From positions 44,134 to 108,133 of the forward strand of contig JAFTVF010000007.1 of NCBI GenBank assembly GCA_017465865.1: 64,000 nucleotides of DNA, written 5' to 3'. The notes beneath the pieces were generated by a model. The model had not been told where the DNA came from and made no database searches. It saw only the letters and a list, made by a program, of their open reading frames with translations. Positions 16,137-26,104 of the stretch are shown here, one piece after another (the stretch's first letter is position 1; each line of letters opens with the position of its first letter). This DNA comes from Clostridia bacterium. Lineage in GTDB: Bacteria; Bacillota; Clostridia; Christensenellales; Borkfalkiaceae. A program made the translations under genes and the position numbers.

Positions 16137-16433
16137 ATGGAAATTTTAATGCTCGTGCTTTTTTATTACCTGTCGCAAAACCCCGACTTCGCGAAAAGCG
16201 TACAGCCGCTCATGAGCCAGATCAAGGATTCTCAGCAAATGCTGTCGTTTTTGAACGACCTTTCGAAATTCTCCGAAACGTTCAGCACGTTCAAGGAAGA
16301 AAAGAAAACGGAAAAAGAAGAAAACAAGAAATCCGAACCGAAAAAGGACGAAAAAGATCCGCAATCCCCGACTACGGGAATTGCGGACGAATTCATACAA
16401 AATATTTTAGACAGTTATCTTAAAAAACGCTGA
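16137..16433 (+). CDS. small protein with N-terminal hydrophobic segment, unknown
   Basis: 98 residues. The first 12 are hydrophobic (EILMLVLFYYLS), followed by a helical part (about 14-50), a Lys/Glu-rich linker (about 53-75) and a C-terminal helix. It may be a membrane-tethered helical protein. There is no Shine-Dalgarno; CATATAGT ends five bases before the ATG, so a leaderless message is possible. It is divergent from the gene at 16060 and ends one base before the SDR gene on the other strand. Function not recognised. Confidence 0.6.
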   Translation: MEILMLVLFYYLSQNPDFAKSVQPLMSQIKDSQQMLSFLNDLSKFSETFSTFKEEKKTEKEENKKSEPKKDEKDPQSPTTGIADEFIQNILDSYLKKR

Positions 16434-17132
16434 TCACACGATCGAAAACCCGCCGTTTACGGGCAGATCGATCCCCGTTACGTACTCGTTTTCCTCCAAA
16501 TACACCACCGCGCGGGCAACGTCCTCGCCCGTGCCCAGCCGTCCCATAGGGATCTCCGCTTTGATTTCTTGCATATTCTCCGCGGAAAAATGCGCGTTCA
16601 TCGGCGTATCGATCACGCCGGGCGAAACGCTGTTCACGCGTATCCCCGACCAGCCAAGCTCTTTGGCAAGCGCTTTCGTGAACCCGATCAGCGCGGCTTT
16701 GGAAGCGGAATACACGCTCTCACAGCTGCCGCCGACCTCTCCCCAAACGGAAGAAATATTCACGATTAAGCCGCTTTTTTTGTCTAACATACCCTTTACG
16801 GCTTCGCGGGCGCATAAAAACGCCCCGCCCATATTGACCGACATAACGCGGGAAAATTCCTCGTAAGAAACGTCCTGTATCTGTTTGATAAGCGAAACGC
16901 CCGCGTTGTTGACGAGAATATCCACTTTGCCGAGCTTTGCAAACAAAGCCTCGACCTGTTTTTCCTCCGAAACGTCAACGCGGTAGGTTTCTACGCCCGC
17001 CGCGGCGATTTTTTTTGCGCTCGTTTCGTCTTGGGAATACGCCGCGCATACCCGATAGCCTTTTTTCAAAAAAGCCAAGGCGATCGCTTCTCCGATACCG
17101 CGCACGCCGCCCGTTACCAAAACCGTTTTCAT
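16434..17132 (-). CDS. SDR oxidoreductase, FabG-like
   Basis: 232 residues of the classical short-chain dehydrogenase family. NAD(P)-binding TGGVRGIG at 7-14, NNAG at 75-78, catalytic serine in NISSVWG near 128, and Y141-X3-K145 are all present, with the PG motif after. The closest family match is 3-oxoacyl-ACP reductase, but no fatty-acid genes are near and it is the last gene of the shikimate run, so its substrate is open. It starts about 20 bp after aroK. Confidence 0.8.
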   Translation of the reverse strand: MKTVLVTGGVRGIGEAIALAFLKKGYRVCAAYSQDETSAKKIAAAGVETYRVDVSEEKQVEALFAKLGKVDILVNNAGVSLIKQIQDVSYEEFSRVMSVNMGGAFLCAREAVKGMLDKKSGLIVNISSVWGEVGGSCESVYSASKAALIGFTKALAKELGWSGIRVNSVSPGVIDTPMNAHFSAENMQEIKAEIPMGRLGTGEDVARAVVYLEENEYVTGIDLPVNGGFSIV

Positions 17133-17153
17133 TGCATACCTGCCTGCCTGTTT

Positions 17154-17666
17154 TTACTTTTCACAGCCCGTCAGCGCCACGATCTCTTGCGCGATTTCTT
17201 CGGGCGTTTTCCCGTCCACGTCCACGATATAATCGGCAACGTGCTCGTATACGGGCGTGCGCTCTTTCATCAGTCTTGCCAGCCGATCTCGGATATTTTC
17301 CGTAGACGTTTGCAAAAGCGGGCGTTCCCCGTCCACTTTCAATCTCCTTGCCAAGGTGTCGAGCGTTGCGCGCAGGAATACGATCTTGCCGTTTTCCTGC
17401 AACACGGCGTTGTTTTCGCTCTTTAATACCAACCCACCGCCTGTGGATATGATCAGATTGTCTTTTTTCGCAAGCTCTTTGACGATCTCCGTTTCGAGTT
17501 TTCTAAAATGCGCCTCGCCGTAATACTCGAAGATGTCCGCGATCTTACCGTACTTATCGACGATAAGCCCGTCCGTGTCGTACCATCTACGACCCGTCAG
17601 CTCCGCGATCTTGATCCCGATGGTCGTTTTGCCCGCGCCCATCATTCCGCATAAAATAAGGTTCAT
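17154..17666 (-). CDS. aroK: shikimate kinase
   Basis: 170 residues. Walker A GMMGAGKTT (7-15), the DTD motif in YDTDGLI that binds shikimate, RKLE near 55, and STGGG near 74 are intact, as is the lid arginine region GERPLL. It phosphorylates shikimate at the 3-hydroxyl with ATP. It lies 12 bp after aroQ in the shikimate run. Confidence 0.96.
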   Translation of the reverse strand: MNLILCGMMGAGKTTIGIKIAELTGRRWYDTDGLIVDKYGKIADIFEYYGEAHFRKLETEIVKELAKKDNLIISTGGGLVLKSENNAVLQENGKIVFLRATLDTLARRLKVDGERPLLQTSTENIRDRLARLMKERTPVYEHVADYIVDVDGKTPEEIAQEIVALTGCEK

Positions 17667-17678
17667 AGTCCACCTCTG

Positions 17679-18119
17679 TTATTTCGTAAGCGTTTCCTTT
17701 AATCCCACGATCGCCGCGATATAGCTCGCCGAGCCAAAACCGCAAACCACGCCTTTACAAACCTGAGAAATCACGCTCTTATGCCGAAATTCGTCGCGCG
17801 CGTGTACGTTGGAGATATGCACCTCGGCTACGGGAATATCAATCGACGCGATCGCGTCGCGAAGCGCGTAGCTGTAATGGGTAAACGCACCTGCGTTCAG
17901 CAAGATCCCGTCGCAGGTCTTATTCAAAAACGCTTCGTGGAGCTTATTCACCAGCTCGCCCTCGATATTGCTCTGATAAAATTCCGCGCTGTCGCCGTTT
18001 TGCGCGCAGAACGCGGAGATCTTCGCGTTGATATCCGCCAAGGTTGCCGTGCCGTAAACGCCTTTTTCGCGCTTGCCCGTGAGATTGAGATTGACACCGT
18101 TGATCACTAAAAATTTCAT
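17679..18119 (-). CDS. aroQ: 3-dehydroquinate dehydratase, type II
   Basis: 146 residues, the size of the dodecameric type II enzyme. The N-terminal INGVNLNLTGKREKGVYG holds the catalytic Arg and Tyr loop, NAGAFTHYS near 76 gives the substrate-binding Asn, and EVHISN contains the catalytic His. It converts 3-dehydroquinate to 3-dehydroshikimate. A type I enzyme (AroD) is absent from the cluster. Confidence 0.96.
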   Translation of the reverse strand: MKFLVINGVNLNLTGKREKGVYGTATLADINAKISAFCAQNGDSAEFYQSNIEGELVNKLHEAFLNKTCDGILLNAGAFTHYSYALRDAIASIDIPVAEVHISNVHARDEFRHKSVISQVCKGVVCGFGSASYIAAIVGLKETLTK

Positions 18120-18142
18120 AACCGTCCGTCCTCCGTTCGATT

Positions 18143-18946
18143 TTATTTACTGAGATATTTTTGATACAGCGCTTTTGCCTGCGCCTCGCTCGGCTGTATC
18201 CTAAGATACAGACAATCGGCAAAATACGCCTGATAAAAAAGCATCGCCGCGCCGTTGAGCGTACGCAAGCCCTGCGCCCTCGCCAAACGCAAAAACTCCG
18301 ACTGTGGCGGCGTGTAAATGAGATCCACCGCCGTTTCCGCGCCCGAAAACGCTTTTGCCGTTACGGGGGAAACGCCCTCGGTATCGTGCATGCCCACGCC
18401 CGTACAGTTGACGAGCATATCGTACCCGCCCGCCTCGGGATCGGGCGACGGGGTTAACCCAAGCTCTTGACACACCTGAGCGAGCTTTTCACTATTCCGT
18501 TGATAGATATGCACGGTTGCGCCCGCTTGCTTTAACGCGACCGCCGTGCTCCTGCCCGAACCGCCCGCGCCGAGCACGAGTACTTTTTTCCCGTTCACGG
18601 CAAAACCTGCCGTCGCAAGCATCATTAAAAAGCCTTTCCCGTCGGTGTTATAGCCTCTGCCCGTGGCGTTTACCACCGTGTTCACCGCGTCGTAGTCAAG
18701 CGCGTCGCCCGTTAGCTCGGAAAGATATGCCATCACGTCGCGCTTATAGGGAATGGTAACGTTAAAGCCGTCGAAATCCCCCAAAAGGGTGCGCATAGTG
18801 CTGTCAAAGTCTTCCTTGGGCACGGAGAAACGCTGATATTCGCAAACGTAGCCCATTTCGCCCAAAATAAATTTATGGATCGGCTCGCTGGGGGATTTGG
18901 AAACGTCTTTTCCGATAAGCCCCAAACGGATCGTTTTTCCGTTCAT
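18143..18946 (-). CDS. aroE: shikimate 5-dehydrogenase
   Basis: About 267 residues. SKSPS near 17 and NVTIPYK near 62 (catalytic Lys) bind shikimate, NTDGKGF carries the catalytic Asp, and GAGGSGRST is the NADP loop. It reduces 3-dehydroshikimate to shikimate. I prefer the ATG at 18946, which is 10 bases after GGGG; the ATG at 18955 leaves only one base to that site. Confidence 0.95.
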   Translation of the reverse strand: MNGKTIRLGLIGKDVSKSPSEPIHKFILGEMGYVCEYQRFSVPKEDFDSTMRTLLGDFDGFNVTIPYKRDVMAYLSELTGDALDYDAVNTVVNATGRGYNTDGKGFLMMLATAGFAVNGKKVLVLGAGGSGRSTAVALKQAGATVHIYQRNSEKLAQVCQELGLTPSPDPEAGGYDMLVNCTGVGMHDTEGVSPVTAKAFSGAETAVDLIYTPPQSEFLRLARAQGLRTLNGAAMLFYQAYFADCLYLRIQPSEAQAKALYQKYLSK

Positions 18947-18964
18947 CGTATACATACCCCTTTG

Positions 18965-20220
18965 TTAATACAGATTTACGCCGAGTTTTGCAAAGAAATC
19001 GGGGAAGGAGATCGCGCAACATTCGGGGCGGGCGATACAGCCCCCTTTTTCGCTTGCAATCAGCGCGACCGCGCCCGTCATCGCGATACGGTGATCGAGA
19101 TAGCTGTCGATATTCCCGCCCGTAAGCGTTTTCTTACCGCGGATGACAAACCCGTCGGGAAGCTCTTCGCAATCCCCGCCGATATTGTTGATCAATTCCG
19201 CCGTCGTCTTGATCCTGTCGCTTTCCTTTACGCGCAGCTCTTTCGCGCCCGTGATACGGCTTTCGCCCTCCGCAAACGCGCAAAGCAGCGCCACCAGCGG
19301 CATTTCGTCGATCATTGCGGGAATATCCTCTGCCGTAAGCTCGATCGCTCGCATAGCCGATTTTTCCACGAGGATATCCGCCGTTTCCTCACCGCCCGAA
19401 ACCCGTCTGTTGAGCAACGAGTATTTTACTCCCAACAAATCAAAGGCTTTGAGTATCCCGTCCGCGTGGGATTGATCCCTACGTTTTTACAGAGCGTTTT
19501 GCCTTTGAGCGCGCCGAGCGCCATAAAATACGCCGCCGAGGAAATATCCGAGGGCACGCAAACGTCGATCGCGCGGAGAGTGCTCCGCTTTACCGTTACG
19601 GTGTTCCCGTCCACGCGGATATCCGCGCCCATTGCGGCGAGCATACGCTCGGTATGATCCCGCGATTTTACGGGTTCGGTAACGCTCGTTTCCCCGTCCG
19701 CGGAGATACCCGCGAGCAATATCGCGCTCTTGACCTGCGCCGAAGCGACGGAAATGCGTATATCCGCGCCGTGCAAGGGCTTGGGCGAAACGATTACGGG
19801 CGCGTGTCCGTCCGTCGTTCTCACCTCCGCACCGAGCATGGCTAACGGCTCTGCCACCCGTTTCATGGGTCTTGCGGAAAGCGACTCGTCGCCGTACAGC
19901 GTTGCGTCGATCTCTTTGCCTGCGACAAAGCCCGTCAAAAGCCGAATGGTCGTGCCCGAATTCCCGCAGTTGAGTTCTCTGCCGCGACGGAAACGGGGCG
20001 TGCCTTTTACGCGCAGGGTCGTGCCGTCGATATCGATCTCCGCGCCGAGCGAACGCATACAGCGGCAGGTGGATAAGCAGTCTTCGCCCATCAATGCGTT
20101 GGTGATAACCGCCTCGCCGTCCGCGCCTGCGTTTAGCATGATCGCGCGGTGGGTTACCGATTTATCGCCGGGGAGCTCGAACTCCCCCTCGAAATAGTCT
20201 TTTGCCTGTATTTGCAACAT
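18965..20220 (-). pseudogene. aroA: EPSP synthase, broken by a one-base frameshift
   Basis: Reads as 5-enolpyruvylshikimate-3-phosphate synthase in two frames. The 5' part (20220 to about 19457) has PGDKSVTHRA, NCGNSGTT and SASAQVKSAI-like SVASAQVKSAI. The 3' part, in another frame to 18965, has DEMPLVALL and KESDRI. At about 19455-19457 the conserved NPTRTGI stretch needs one extra base (GGGATAC where GGAATAC or GGGAATAC is expected). With one base restored the protein would be about 418 residues, the family length. No slippery heptamer is visible, so programmed shifting is unlikely; an assembly error or a real mutation are the main options. All other genes of the pathway here are intact. 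Confidence 0.9.
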
Positions 20221-20236
20221 ATTCTCTCTCCAAATT

Positions 20237-21298
20237 TTACGCGTTTTTCGCGGCGTTTACCAGCGCCGTGCGGTAGTCCTCGAACGGAAGCGCAAACATC
20301 GTCCATTCGTTTTTATTCTTCGCCACCGCCATTTTGATTTTACCGTCGTCCGTGTTTTTCTTATCCGAACGCGCCTTTTCCGCATCGACGGCAAGGCTGG
20401 AAAAATCCAACTTCTCACAGGGCTGTATCTTAATCGCCGTTTCAACGATCTTCAATAACCGTTGCCCGTATTCCTGTTCGCATACGCCTGCGGAAATCGC
20501 CATACGCGTTTCCAACAGCATACCGTATAACACGCTCTCGCCGTGCGAAAGCCCGCTGGAAAGCTCGATCGCGTGCCCCGTCGTATGCCCGACGTTAAGC
20601 GAGCGGCGTTCACCTCTTTCTTTTTCGTCCGCTTCGACGACGCGCGCCTTATGCCGAATACAAACGGCGACGAGCTCGGTTAAAAACGCAAAATCGGTAA
20701 GCCGTGCAAGGTTGTTTTCCAGCAAATCGAAGATCTCGCCGTTAAGCGCCGCGTATTTGACGATCTCTCCCACACCGCACTTGATCTCGCGCGCGGGCAG
20801 AGTTTTCAAAAAGGTAGGGTCAACCAGCACTTCACAGGGCTGATAGAACGCGCCGACGATATTTTTCACTCCGCCAAGGTCCACCGCCGTTTTTCCGCCT
20901 ACGCTACTGTCCACCTGCGAAAGAAGGGTGGTAGGGATCTGCACGCAGGAAATACCGCGCATATACAGTGCCGCCGCCAAGCCCCCGATATCGCCGACGA
21001 CCCCGCCCCCAACCGCGAATAACCGCGAGGTGCGGTGTAAACCCGCCGACGTCATTTTTTCCAAGATCGAATACAGCGACTGAAAAGTCTTGTGTTCTTC
21101 TCCCGCGCTGAGCACGAAAATCTCCGTTTCTGTAAACCATGTACGAAACCACGCCTCGTACAAAGCGTATACGTTAGAATCGGTTACGACGAAATTTTTT
21201 TGCGATTTCGTCAATTCGGGAAGTCGGGTCTTTATCACCTCTTCGCCGACGAATATTTTTTCCTCCATAGAAGGAGTTTTTAAGTTGATTACTTCCAT
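20237..21298 (-). CDS. aroB: 3-dehydroquinate synthase
   Basis: About 353 residues. GGGVVGDIGG gives the NAD-binding loop, TTLLSQVDSSVGGKTAVD the substrate and metal area, and zinc ligands fall in GEIVKYA, NVGHTTGHA and HGESV. It closes DAHP into 3-dehydroquinate. I place the start at the ATG at 21298; a TTG at 21316 overlapping the aroC stop is an alternative and would add six residues. Confidence 0.94.
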   Translation of the reverse strand: MEVINLKTPSMEEKIFVGEEVIKTRLPELTKSQKNFVVTDSNVYALYEAWFRTWFTETEIFVLSAGEEHKTFQSLYSILEKMTSAGLHRTSRLFAVGGGVVGDIGGLAAALYMRGISCVQIPTTLLSQVDSSVGGKTAVDLGGVKNIVGAFYQPCEVLVDPTFLKTLPAREIKCGVGEIVKYAALNGEIFDLLENNLARLTDFAFLTELVAVCIRHKARVVEADEKERGERRSLNVGHTTGHAIELSSGLSHGESVLYGMLLETRMAISAGVCEQEYGQRLLKIVETAIKIQPCEKLDFSSLAVDAEKARSDKKNTDDGKIKMAVAKNKNEWTMFALPFEDYRTALVNAAKNA

Positions 21299-21312
21299 AG
21301 TCCTATCCGTAT

Positions 21313-22452
21313 TCAAGGCAACAAGTTATAACGGGTCTTTACTTCCGCCATCGTGTCCCCGCCGAGCCGTTTTTCGACGGCGTTTGCCAGCACTTCCGCC
21401 ACGACCGCCTCTGCTATGATCTCCAAAGCGAAGATCGCGCAAACGTCGCTGCGCTCGGAAGCCGCCACCGCGCTTTCTTTCGTGGTATACTCCACCGTTT
21501 TCAAGCCTTTCATGAGCGTTGGAATGGGTTTCATTGCCACACGAAGCACAAGCTCTTCGCCGTTAGACATACCGCCCTCGATCCCGCCAGCGCGGTTGGT
21601 CGTGCGGTAAAAACCGCGTTCGTTTTCGTATGCAATCTCGTCGTGAATATCTTTACCGCTCTTTTTCGCGACGGCAAAACCCGCGCCCACTTCCACGCCT
21701 TTCACTGCCTGAATACTCATCAAGCCCTGCGCGAGCTGTGCGTCTAATTTTTCGGCGTAAGTCATCACGCTACCGAACCCGCTCTTCAATCCCTTTACGC
21801 GGATTTCCGCGACCCCGCCTGCCGTGTCGCCGTTCTTTTTTAATTCCGTGATCTTGCATTTTGCAAGCTCCTCGATCTCTTTATCGAGCATACCCAGCTC
21901 CGTCGTTTTTGCCTTGGCAAGCTCGTCAAACGCGTATTCCCGTTCGTCCTTTACGCCGCAGACCTCTTTCACGTACCCGCCGATCTCTACGCCGAGCGCG
22001 GAAAGATACTGCTTATACACCCCGCCTGCGGCGACGCGGATCGCCGTTTCGCGCGCGGAGGCGCGTTCGAGGATATTGCGCGCGTCCGTCTGTCCGTACT
22101 TAATCACGCCTGTCAAATCGGCGTGTCCGGGACGGACTTTCGTCAGGCTTTTTTGCGCCATTACGCTCTCGTCGCATTTCCCGTCCGACATACAAGCCGT
22201 CCAGTTGGCGTAGTCCTTATTATAGATACAAAGCGTAACGGGACTGCCGAGCGTTTCTAAGTTGCGAACACCCGTCAAAATCTCCGCGCGATCGCGTTCG
22301 ATTTTCTGGCGCGCACCACGGCCGAAACCGCTTTGGCGAAGCGCAAGATCGGCGTTGATCTTTTCCATATCCAGCTGTAAATGCGCGGGCAAGCCCTCGA
22401 TCACTGCGATCAGAGCCTTGCCGTGCGATTCTCCTGCCGTCGTTAATTTCAT
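21313..22452 (-). CDS. aroC: chorismate synthase
   Basis: About 379 residues. Signatures GESHGKALIAVIEGLP at the N-terminus, RPGHADLTG with the conserved His, and ASARETAIRVAAG are intact, as is the C-terminal GGDTMAEV. The enzyme needs reduced FMN and makes chorismate from EPSP. Start 22452 has AAGGAGAGAACT upstream and lies 10 bp after the clpC stop, so the shikimate genes follow directly on the clp genes without a visible terminator. Confidence 0.95.
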   Translation of the reverse strand: MKLTTAGESHGKALIAVIEGLPAHLQLDMEKINADLALRQSGFGRGARQKIERDRAEILTGVRNLETLGSPVTLCIYNKDYANWTACMSDGKCDESVMAQKSLTKVRPGHADLTGVIKYGQTDARNILERASARETAIRVAAGGVYKQYLSALGVEIGGYVKEVCGVKDEREYAFDELAKAKTTELGMLDKEIEELAKCKITELKKNGDTAGGVAEIRVKGLKSGFGSVMTYAEKLDAQLAQGLMSIQAVKGVEVGAGFAVAKKSGKDIHDEIAYENERGFYRTTNRAGGIEGGMSNGEELVLRVAMKPIPTLMKGLKTVEYTTKESAVAASERSDVCAIFALEIIAEAVVAEVLANAVEKRLGGDTMAEVKTRYNLLP

Positions 22453-22462
22453 AGTTCTCTCC

Positions 22463-25039
22463 TTAATGGCTACGGGTCGCAAACGCGAATTCCCCGCCGT
22501 AATAATCGACGGTTACCGTTTGTCCGTTCTGTATTCTGCCAAGTAAAATCTCTTCGGACAGTCTGTCCTCTATCCGTCTTTGAATGGCGCGCTTTAAGGG
22601 TCTTGCGCCGTATTGCGGGTCGTACCCCTCTTTCACGAGCGCAAGCAGTGCGTTTTCCGTCAAGGTCAATACGATACCGCGCTGTTCTAAAAGCCGTTTC
22701 GCTAAGCCCTCCACGATCTTTGCGCCGATTTTCGTACAATCGCTTTCCGTAAGGCTGTGGAAAACGATAATGTCGTCCATGCGGTTGAGGAATTCGGGAC
22801 GGAATTTCTCTTTCAAGGCTTTCGTGATATTCTCTTTCATGGACTCGTACTGTTTTTCCCCGACCTCGCCGCCGCGCCCGTCGTTAAATCCGTAAACGCC
22901 CGTGCGCTCGCTTTCTTTCACCGCCGCGCCGACATTGGAAGTAAGAATAATCACCGCGTTTTTGAAACTGACCGTCCTGCCCTTGCTGTCCGTCAAACGC
23001 CCGTCGTCGAGGATCTGTAATAGCAAATTGAACACGTCGGGGTGCGCTTTTTCGATCTCGTCGAAAAGGATCACGCAATAGGGTTTGGTGCGGACCTTAT
23101 CGGTAAGCTGTCCCGTCTGCAAGTCCTCGTACCCCGCATAGCCCGGGGGCGCTCCGATTAGCTTAGATATGGACTGCTTTTCCATATATTCGCTCATGTC
23201 CAAACGGATCATCTGTTCTTCCGACCCGAACAGCGCTTCGGCAAGCGCTTTGCAAAGGTCGGTTTTGCCCACGCCCGTAGGCCCGACGAAGATAAACGAA
23301 CCTATGGGGCGCGAGGGGTCTTTCAAGCCCGCCCGCGCACGCCGAATGGCTTTGGACACCGCGTTCACCGCCTCGTTCTGTCCGATAATACGGCGGTGCA
23401 GGTCCTGTTCGAGCCGCATCAGCTTTTCGCCCTCTGCTTGCGTGATTTTTAAGAGGGGTATCCGTACTCTTGCGCTGACGATCGCCGCCACGTGCTCACT
23501 CCCGATCGCGTTCCTGCCGTCGGCGAGCCGTTTGGGGGATTGCGCCTGTTCTAAGGCTTTGATCTTTTCTTGTTCGTGGATTTTACGGTTTAAGGCTTCC
23601 GTCGCCAAGGCGTATTCCCCGCGCGACTCATGCAAACGGCGTTCCTCTTCCAAAAGTCGGACTTCCGTTTTCGCTTCTTCTATTTCCACGCTACCGCCCT
23701 CGGCAACGATCCGCACGCGCGCCGCCGCCTCGTCGATAAGATCGATCGCTTTATCAGGCAGATAACGGTCGGTAATATACCGCGACGAGAGCTTTACAGC
23801 GGCTTCGATTGCCTCGTCGGTGATTGCTACGCCGTGATGCTCTTCGTATTTCGCGCGCAAGCCTTTGAGTATGGAGATCGTGTCCGTTTCCGAGGGTTCT
23901 TCGACGTACACGGGGGTAAAACGGCGTTCGAGCGCCGCGTCCTTTTCGATATATTTTCGGTATTCCTCAATCGTCGTTGCGCCGATAATCTGTAAATCCC
24001 CGCGTGCGAGCATGGGCTTTAAGATATTCGCCGCGTCCATGTTGCTGTCGGCTGACCCGCCCGCACCGACGAGGGTATGTATCTCGTCGATAAACAGCAC
24101 CACGTCGCCGTCTTTGATCACTGCGTCGATCAGGTTTTTGAGTTTTTCCTCAAAATCCCCGCGATAGCGCGTGCCCGCGAGCATGCCGGGCAAATCGACG
24201 GAAAATACCGTTTTATTATATAGCTGTTCAGGGACTTGACCGTTGACGATAAGTTGCGAAAGCCCCTCGACAATCGCGCTTTTACCCACGCCCGGCTCAC
24301 CCACGAGCACGGGATTGTTCTTCATACGGCGGGAGAGCACCTGCACGACTTTCTCAATCTCTTTTTTTCTGCCGATCACGGGGTCGATTTTACCACGGCG
24401 GGCGCGGTCGGTCATATCGATCCCACATTCAGGCAATTTTCCCGCACTGCGACGCAACTGCTTTTCCGTCGTCGGGGTTTCCTTTTTCTCTATCAATACG
24501 GAGGCGTCTTTTTCCTTATTTTCCTCCTCCGTTACCGAGCCTGAAAACTCGCTCGTCAAAGGATCGAACCCGAAATTCCCGTTGACGAAATCCCCGTGTC
24601 TTTTCTTATACACGAGCGCGTTAATCACGGACAAACACCCGTCTTTTAAGCCCTCGATATCCGCCATACGCCCTAAAAATCGGGTCGCACGCGAGGTGGG
24701 CACACAAAGGATTTGATAGAGCATATGCGCCGTGCCCGCAAGCATACCCTCTTTATCCGCGTCCTCTACGGCGCGGTCGTACATTTTCTGGGTATTCGGG
24801 GTCATACCCACCCCGCTGTAATTGACGTCGATATTCGTCTTAAACAGCACCTGATAGCGTTCTTTATCCACGCCTGCGCTGATCAGGATTTTATAAGCCT
24901 CACATTCGGGGAGCTGTAAAAACGCATAAATAAAATGCTCGCTGCCGATAAAATTCGTTTCCGCGATCTCCGCCGCCACTTCGTTGGCGATCTGAAAGGC
25001 TTTTCTGAAATTTTCCGTCGTTTTCGACAAAGGATACAT
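22463..25039 (-). CDS. clpC: ClpC AAA+ unfoldase
   Basis: 858 residues. Clp-N domain (about 1-145); first AAA module with Walker A GEPGVGKS and Walker B VLFIDEIH; a middle UVR-like coiled coil ([15 protein letters not shown]...) that binds McsA/MecA-type adaptors; second AAA module with GPTGVGKT and [11 protein letters not shown]; and a C-terminal D2-small domain. ClpC unfolds proteins, including those tagged by arginine phosphorylation, and feeds them to ClpP. It follows mcsA and mcsB as in other Firmicutes. The linker before the first ATPase (about 165-205) is unusually long and acidic. Confidence 0.96.
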   Translation of the reverse strand: MYPLSKTTENFRKAFQIANEVAAEIAETNFIGSEHFIYAFLQLPECEAYKILISAGVDKERYQVLFKTNIDVNYSGVGMTPNTQKMYDRAVEDADKEGMLAGTAHMLYQILCVPTSRATRFLGRMADIEGLKDGCLSVINALVYKKRHGDFVNGNFGFDPLTSEFSGSVTEEENKEKDASVLIEKKETPTTEKQLRRSAGKLPECGIDMTDRARRGKIDPVIGRKKEIEKVVQVLSRRMKNNPVLVGEPGVGKSAIVEGLSQLIVNGQVPEQLYNKTVFSVDLPGMLAGTRYRGDFEEKLKNLIDAVIKDGDVVLFIDEIHTLVGAGGSADSNMDAANILKPMLARGDLQIIGATTIEEYRKYIEKDAALERRFTPVYVEEPSETDTISILKGLRAKYEEHHGVAITDEAIEAAVKLSSRYITDRYLPDKAIDLIDEAAARVRIVAEGGSVEIEEAKTEVRLLEEERRLHESRGEYALATEALNRKIHEQEKIKALEQAQSPKRLADGRNAIGSEHVAAIVSARVRIPLLKITQAEGEKLMRLEQDLHRRIIGQNEAVNAVSKAIRRARAGLKDPSRPIGSFIFVGPTGVGKTDLCKALAEALFGSEEQMIRLDMSEYMEKQSISKLIGAPPGYAGYEDLQTGQLTDKVRTKPYCVILFDEIEKAHPDVFNLLLQILDDGRLTDSKGRTVSFKNAVIILTSNVGAAVKESERTGVYGFNDGRGGEVGEKQYESMKENITKALKEKFRPEFLNRMDDIIVFHSLTESDCTKIGAKIVEGLAKRLLEQRGIVLTLTENALLALVKEGYDPQYGARPLKRAIQRRIEDRLSEEILLGRIQNGQTVTVDYYGGEFAFATRSH

Positions 25040-25057
25040 ACCCTTTCCTCTCTACCG

Positions 25058-26104
25058 TTATTTTCTCGTCTTTTTGTTGCGTTTTTTTGCAATCCGTACC
25101 AGCTCGGGCAACGCACTACATACCGTTTCCGCGCGCGCTTCGTCGCACTGGCGTTCGCTTGCCTTTTCCAAACCGTTGCTCAGCCGAAAAGAAGCGGGAC
25201 GCATATCATCCGAAAACTCGTCGAAACCTTTCTTATCGATCGGCTCGAAAAACCCGAGCGTCAAGCCCAGCTTAATATCCGCGATCTTACTCAAAAACTC
25301 TTTCTGGGTCAGGATTGCGCAGTTCGTCAATACGCCGTACGAGCGCAGGCATCTGTCGCGAAGCTCCGTTTCTTCCGTTTTTAGCATCTCCTCTCTCGCG
25401 CGGATCTCAAGATCGCACAAGGTCATGGTCATACGGATCATGGTATCGAGAATCTCCCGCTCGGACACACCCAAAGTGCGCTCGTTGCTGACTTGATACA
25501 AATACCCCTCCGCGTTCGTGCCCTCGCCGAACGCGCCACGCACCGTCAACCCGCCTGCCTTTAATTGTGGCAGGAATTTTTTCAATTCCCCGTTCCAAGC
25601 GAGCCCAGGCAAGAACATCATCACCGAAGCGCGCATACCCGTACCGAGATTGCTCGGACATGCCGTCAAAAACCCGAGCTTTTCGTCGTAAGCAAAATCG
25701 TACTTACTCGCCAAGCCCTCGTCGATACCGCTGATACGCTCGTATGCTTTGTACAAGTCAAAACCCTTGACGATATACTGCTCGCGCAGGTGATCCTCCT
25801 CGTTGACCATAATCGAAATATTCCGATCGGAAGACACGAACGCCACACCGCCCTTGCTTTTCATGAGCGCGGGGCTGATCAGATACCGTTCCTGTAAACG
25901 CATAGCCTGTTGCTTGTCCAGCTTCGCGATTTCGTATTTTTCGAACTCGTCAAACTCTTTCAAACCCTCGCCGACGAGATACGCGATATCCTCCGCTTGC
26001 GCGTCGTCCATTTTTTTCGGGAAAGGATACGCCGCAAAATTCCGAGCAAGCCGTATACGGGTGGAAATTACGATCGTTTCGATAAATTCCGGCGCGTGCG
26101 CCAT
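25058..26104 (-). CDS. mcsB: protein arginine kinase
   Basis: 348 residues of the phosphagen-kinase fold. STRIRLARN near 14 binds ATP phosphates, NEEDHLRE near 105 matches the guanidino-kinase active loop, and RGAFGEGTNAEG and QVSNERTLG near 200-225 are present. McsB phosphorylates arginines, marking proteins for ClpCP. It overlaps mcsA by 37 bases, so coupled translation is likely, in line with the McsA-McsB complex. Confidence 0.95.
   Translation of the reverse strand: MAHAPEFIETIVISTRIRLARNFAAYPFPKKMDDAQAEDIAYLVGEGLKEFDEFEKYEIAKLDKQQAMRLQERYLISPALMKSKGGVAFVSSDRNISIMVNEEDHLREQYIVKGFDLYKAYERISGIDEGLASKYDFAYDEKLGFLTACPSNLGTGMRASVMMFLPGLAWNGELKKFLPQLKAGGLTVRGAFGEGTNAEGYLYQVSNERTLGVSEREILDTMIRMTMTLCDLEIRAREEMLKTEETELRDRCLRSYGVLTNCAILTQKEFLSKIADIKLGLTLGFFEPIDKKGFDEFSDDMRPASFRLSNGLEKASERQCDEARAETVCSALPELVRIAKKRNKKTRK

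Noticed and set aside
19426-19460. Programmed frameshift in aroA
   Set aside because: No slippery heptamer or downstream stimulatory hairpin is seen at the shift point.
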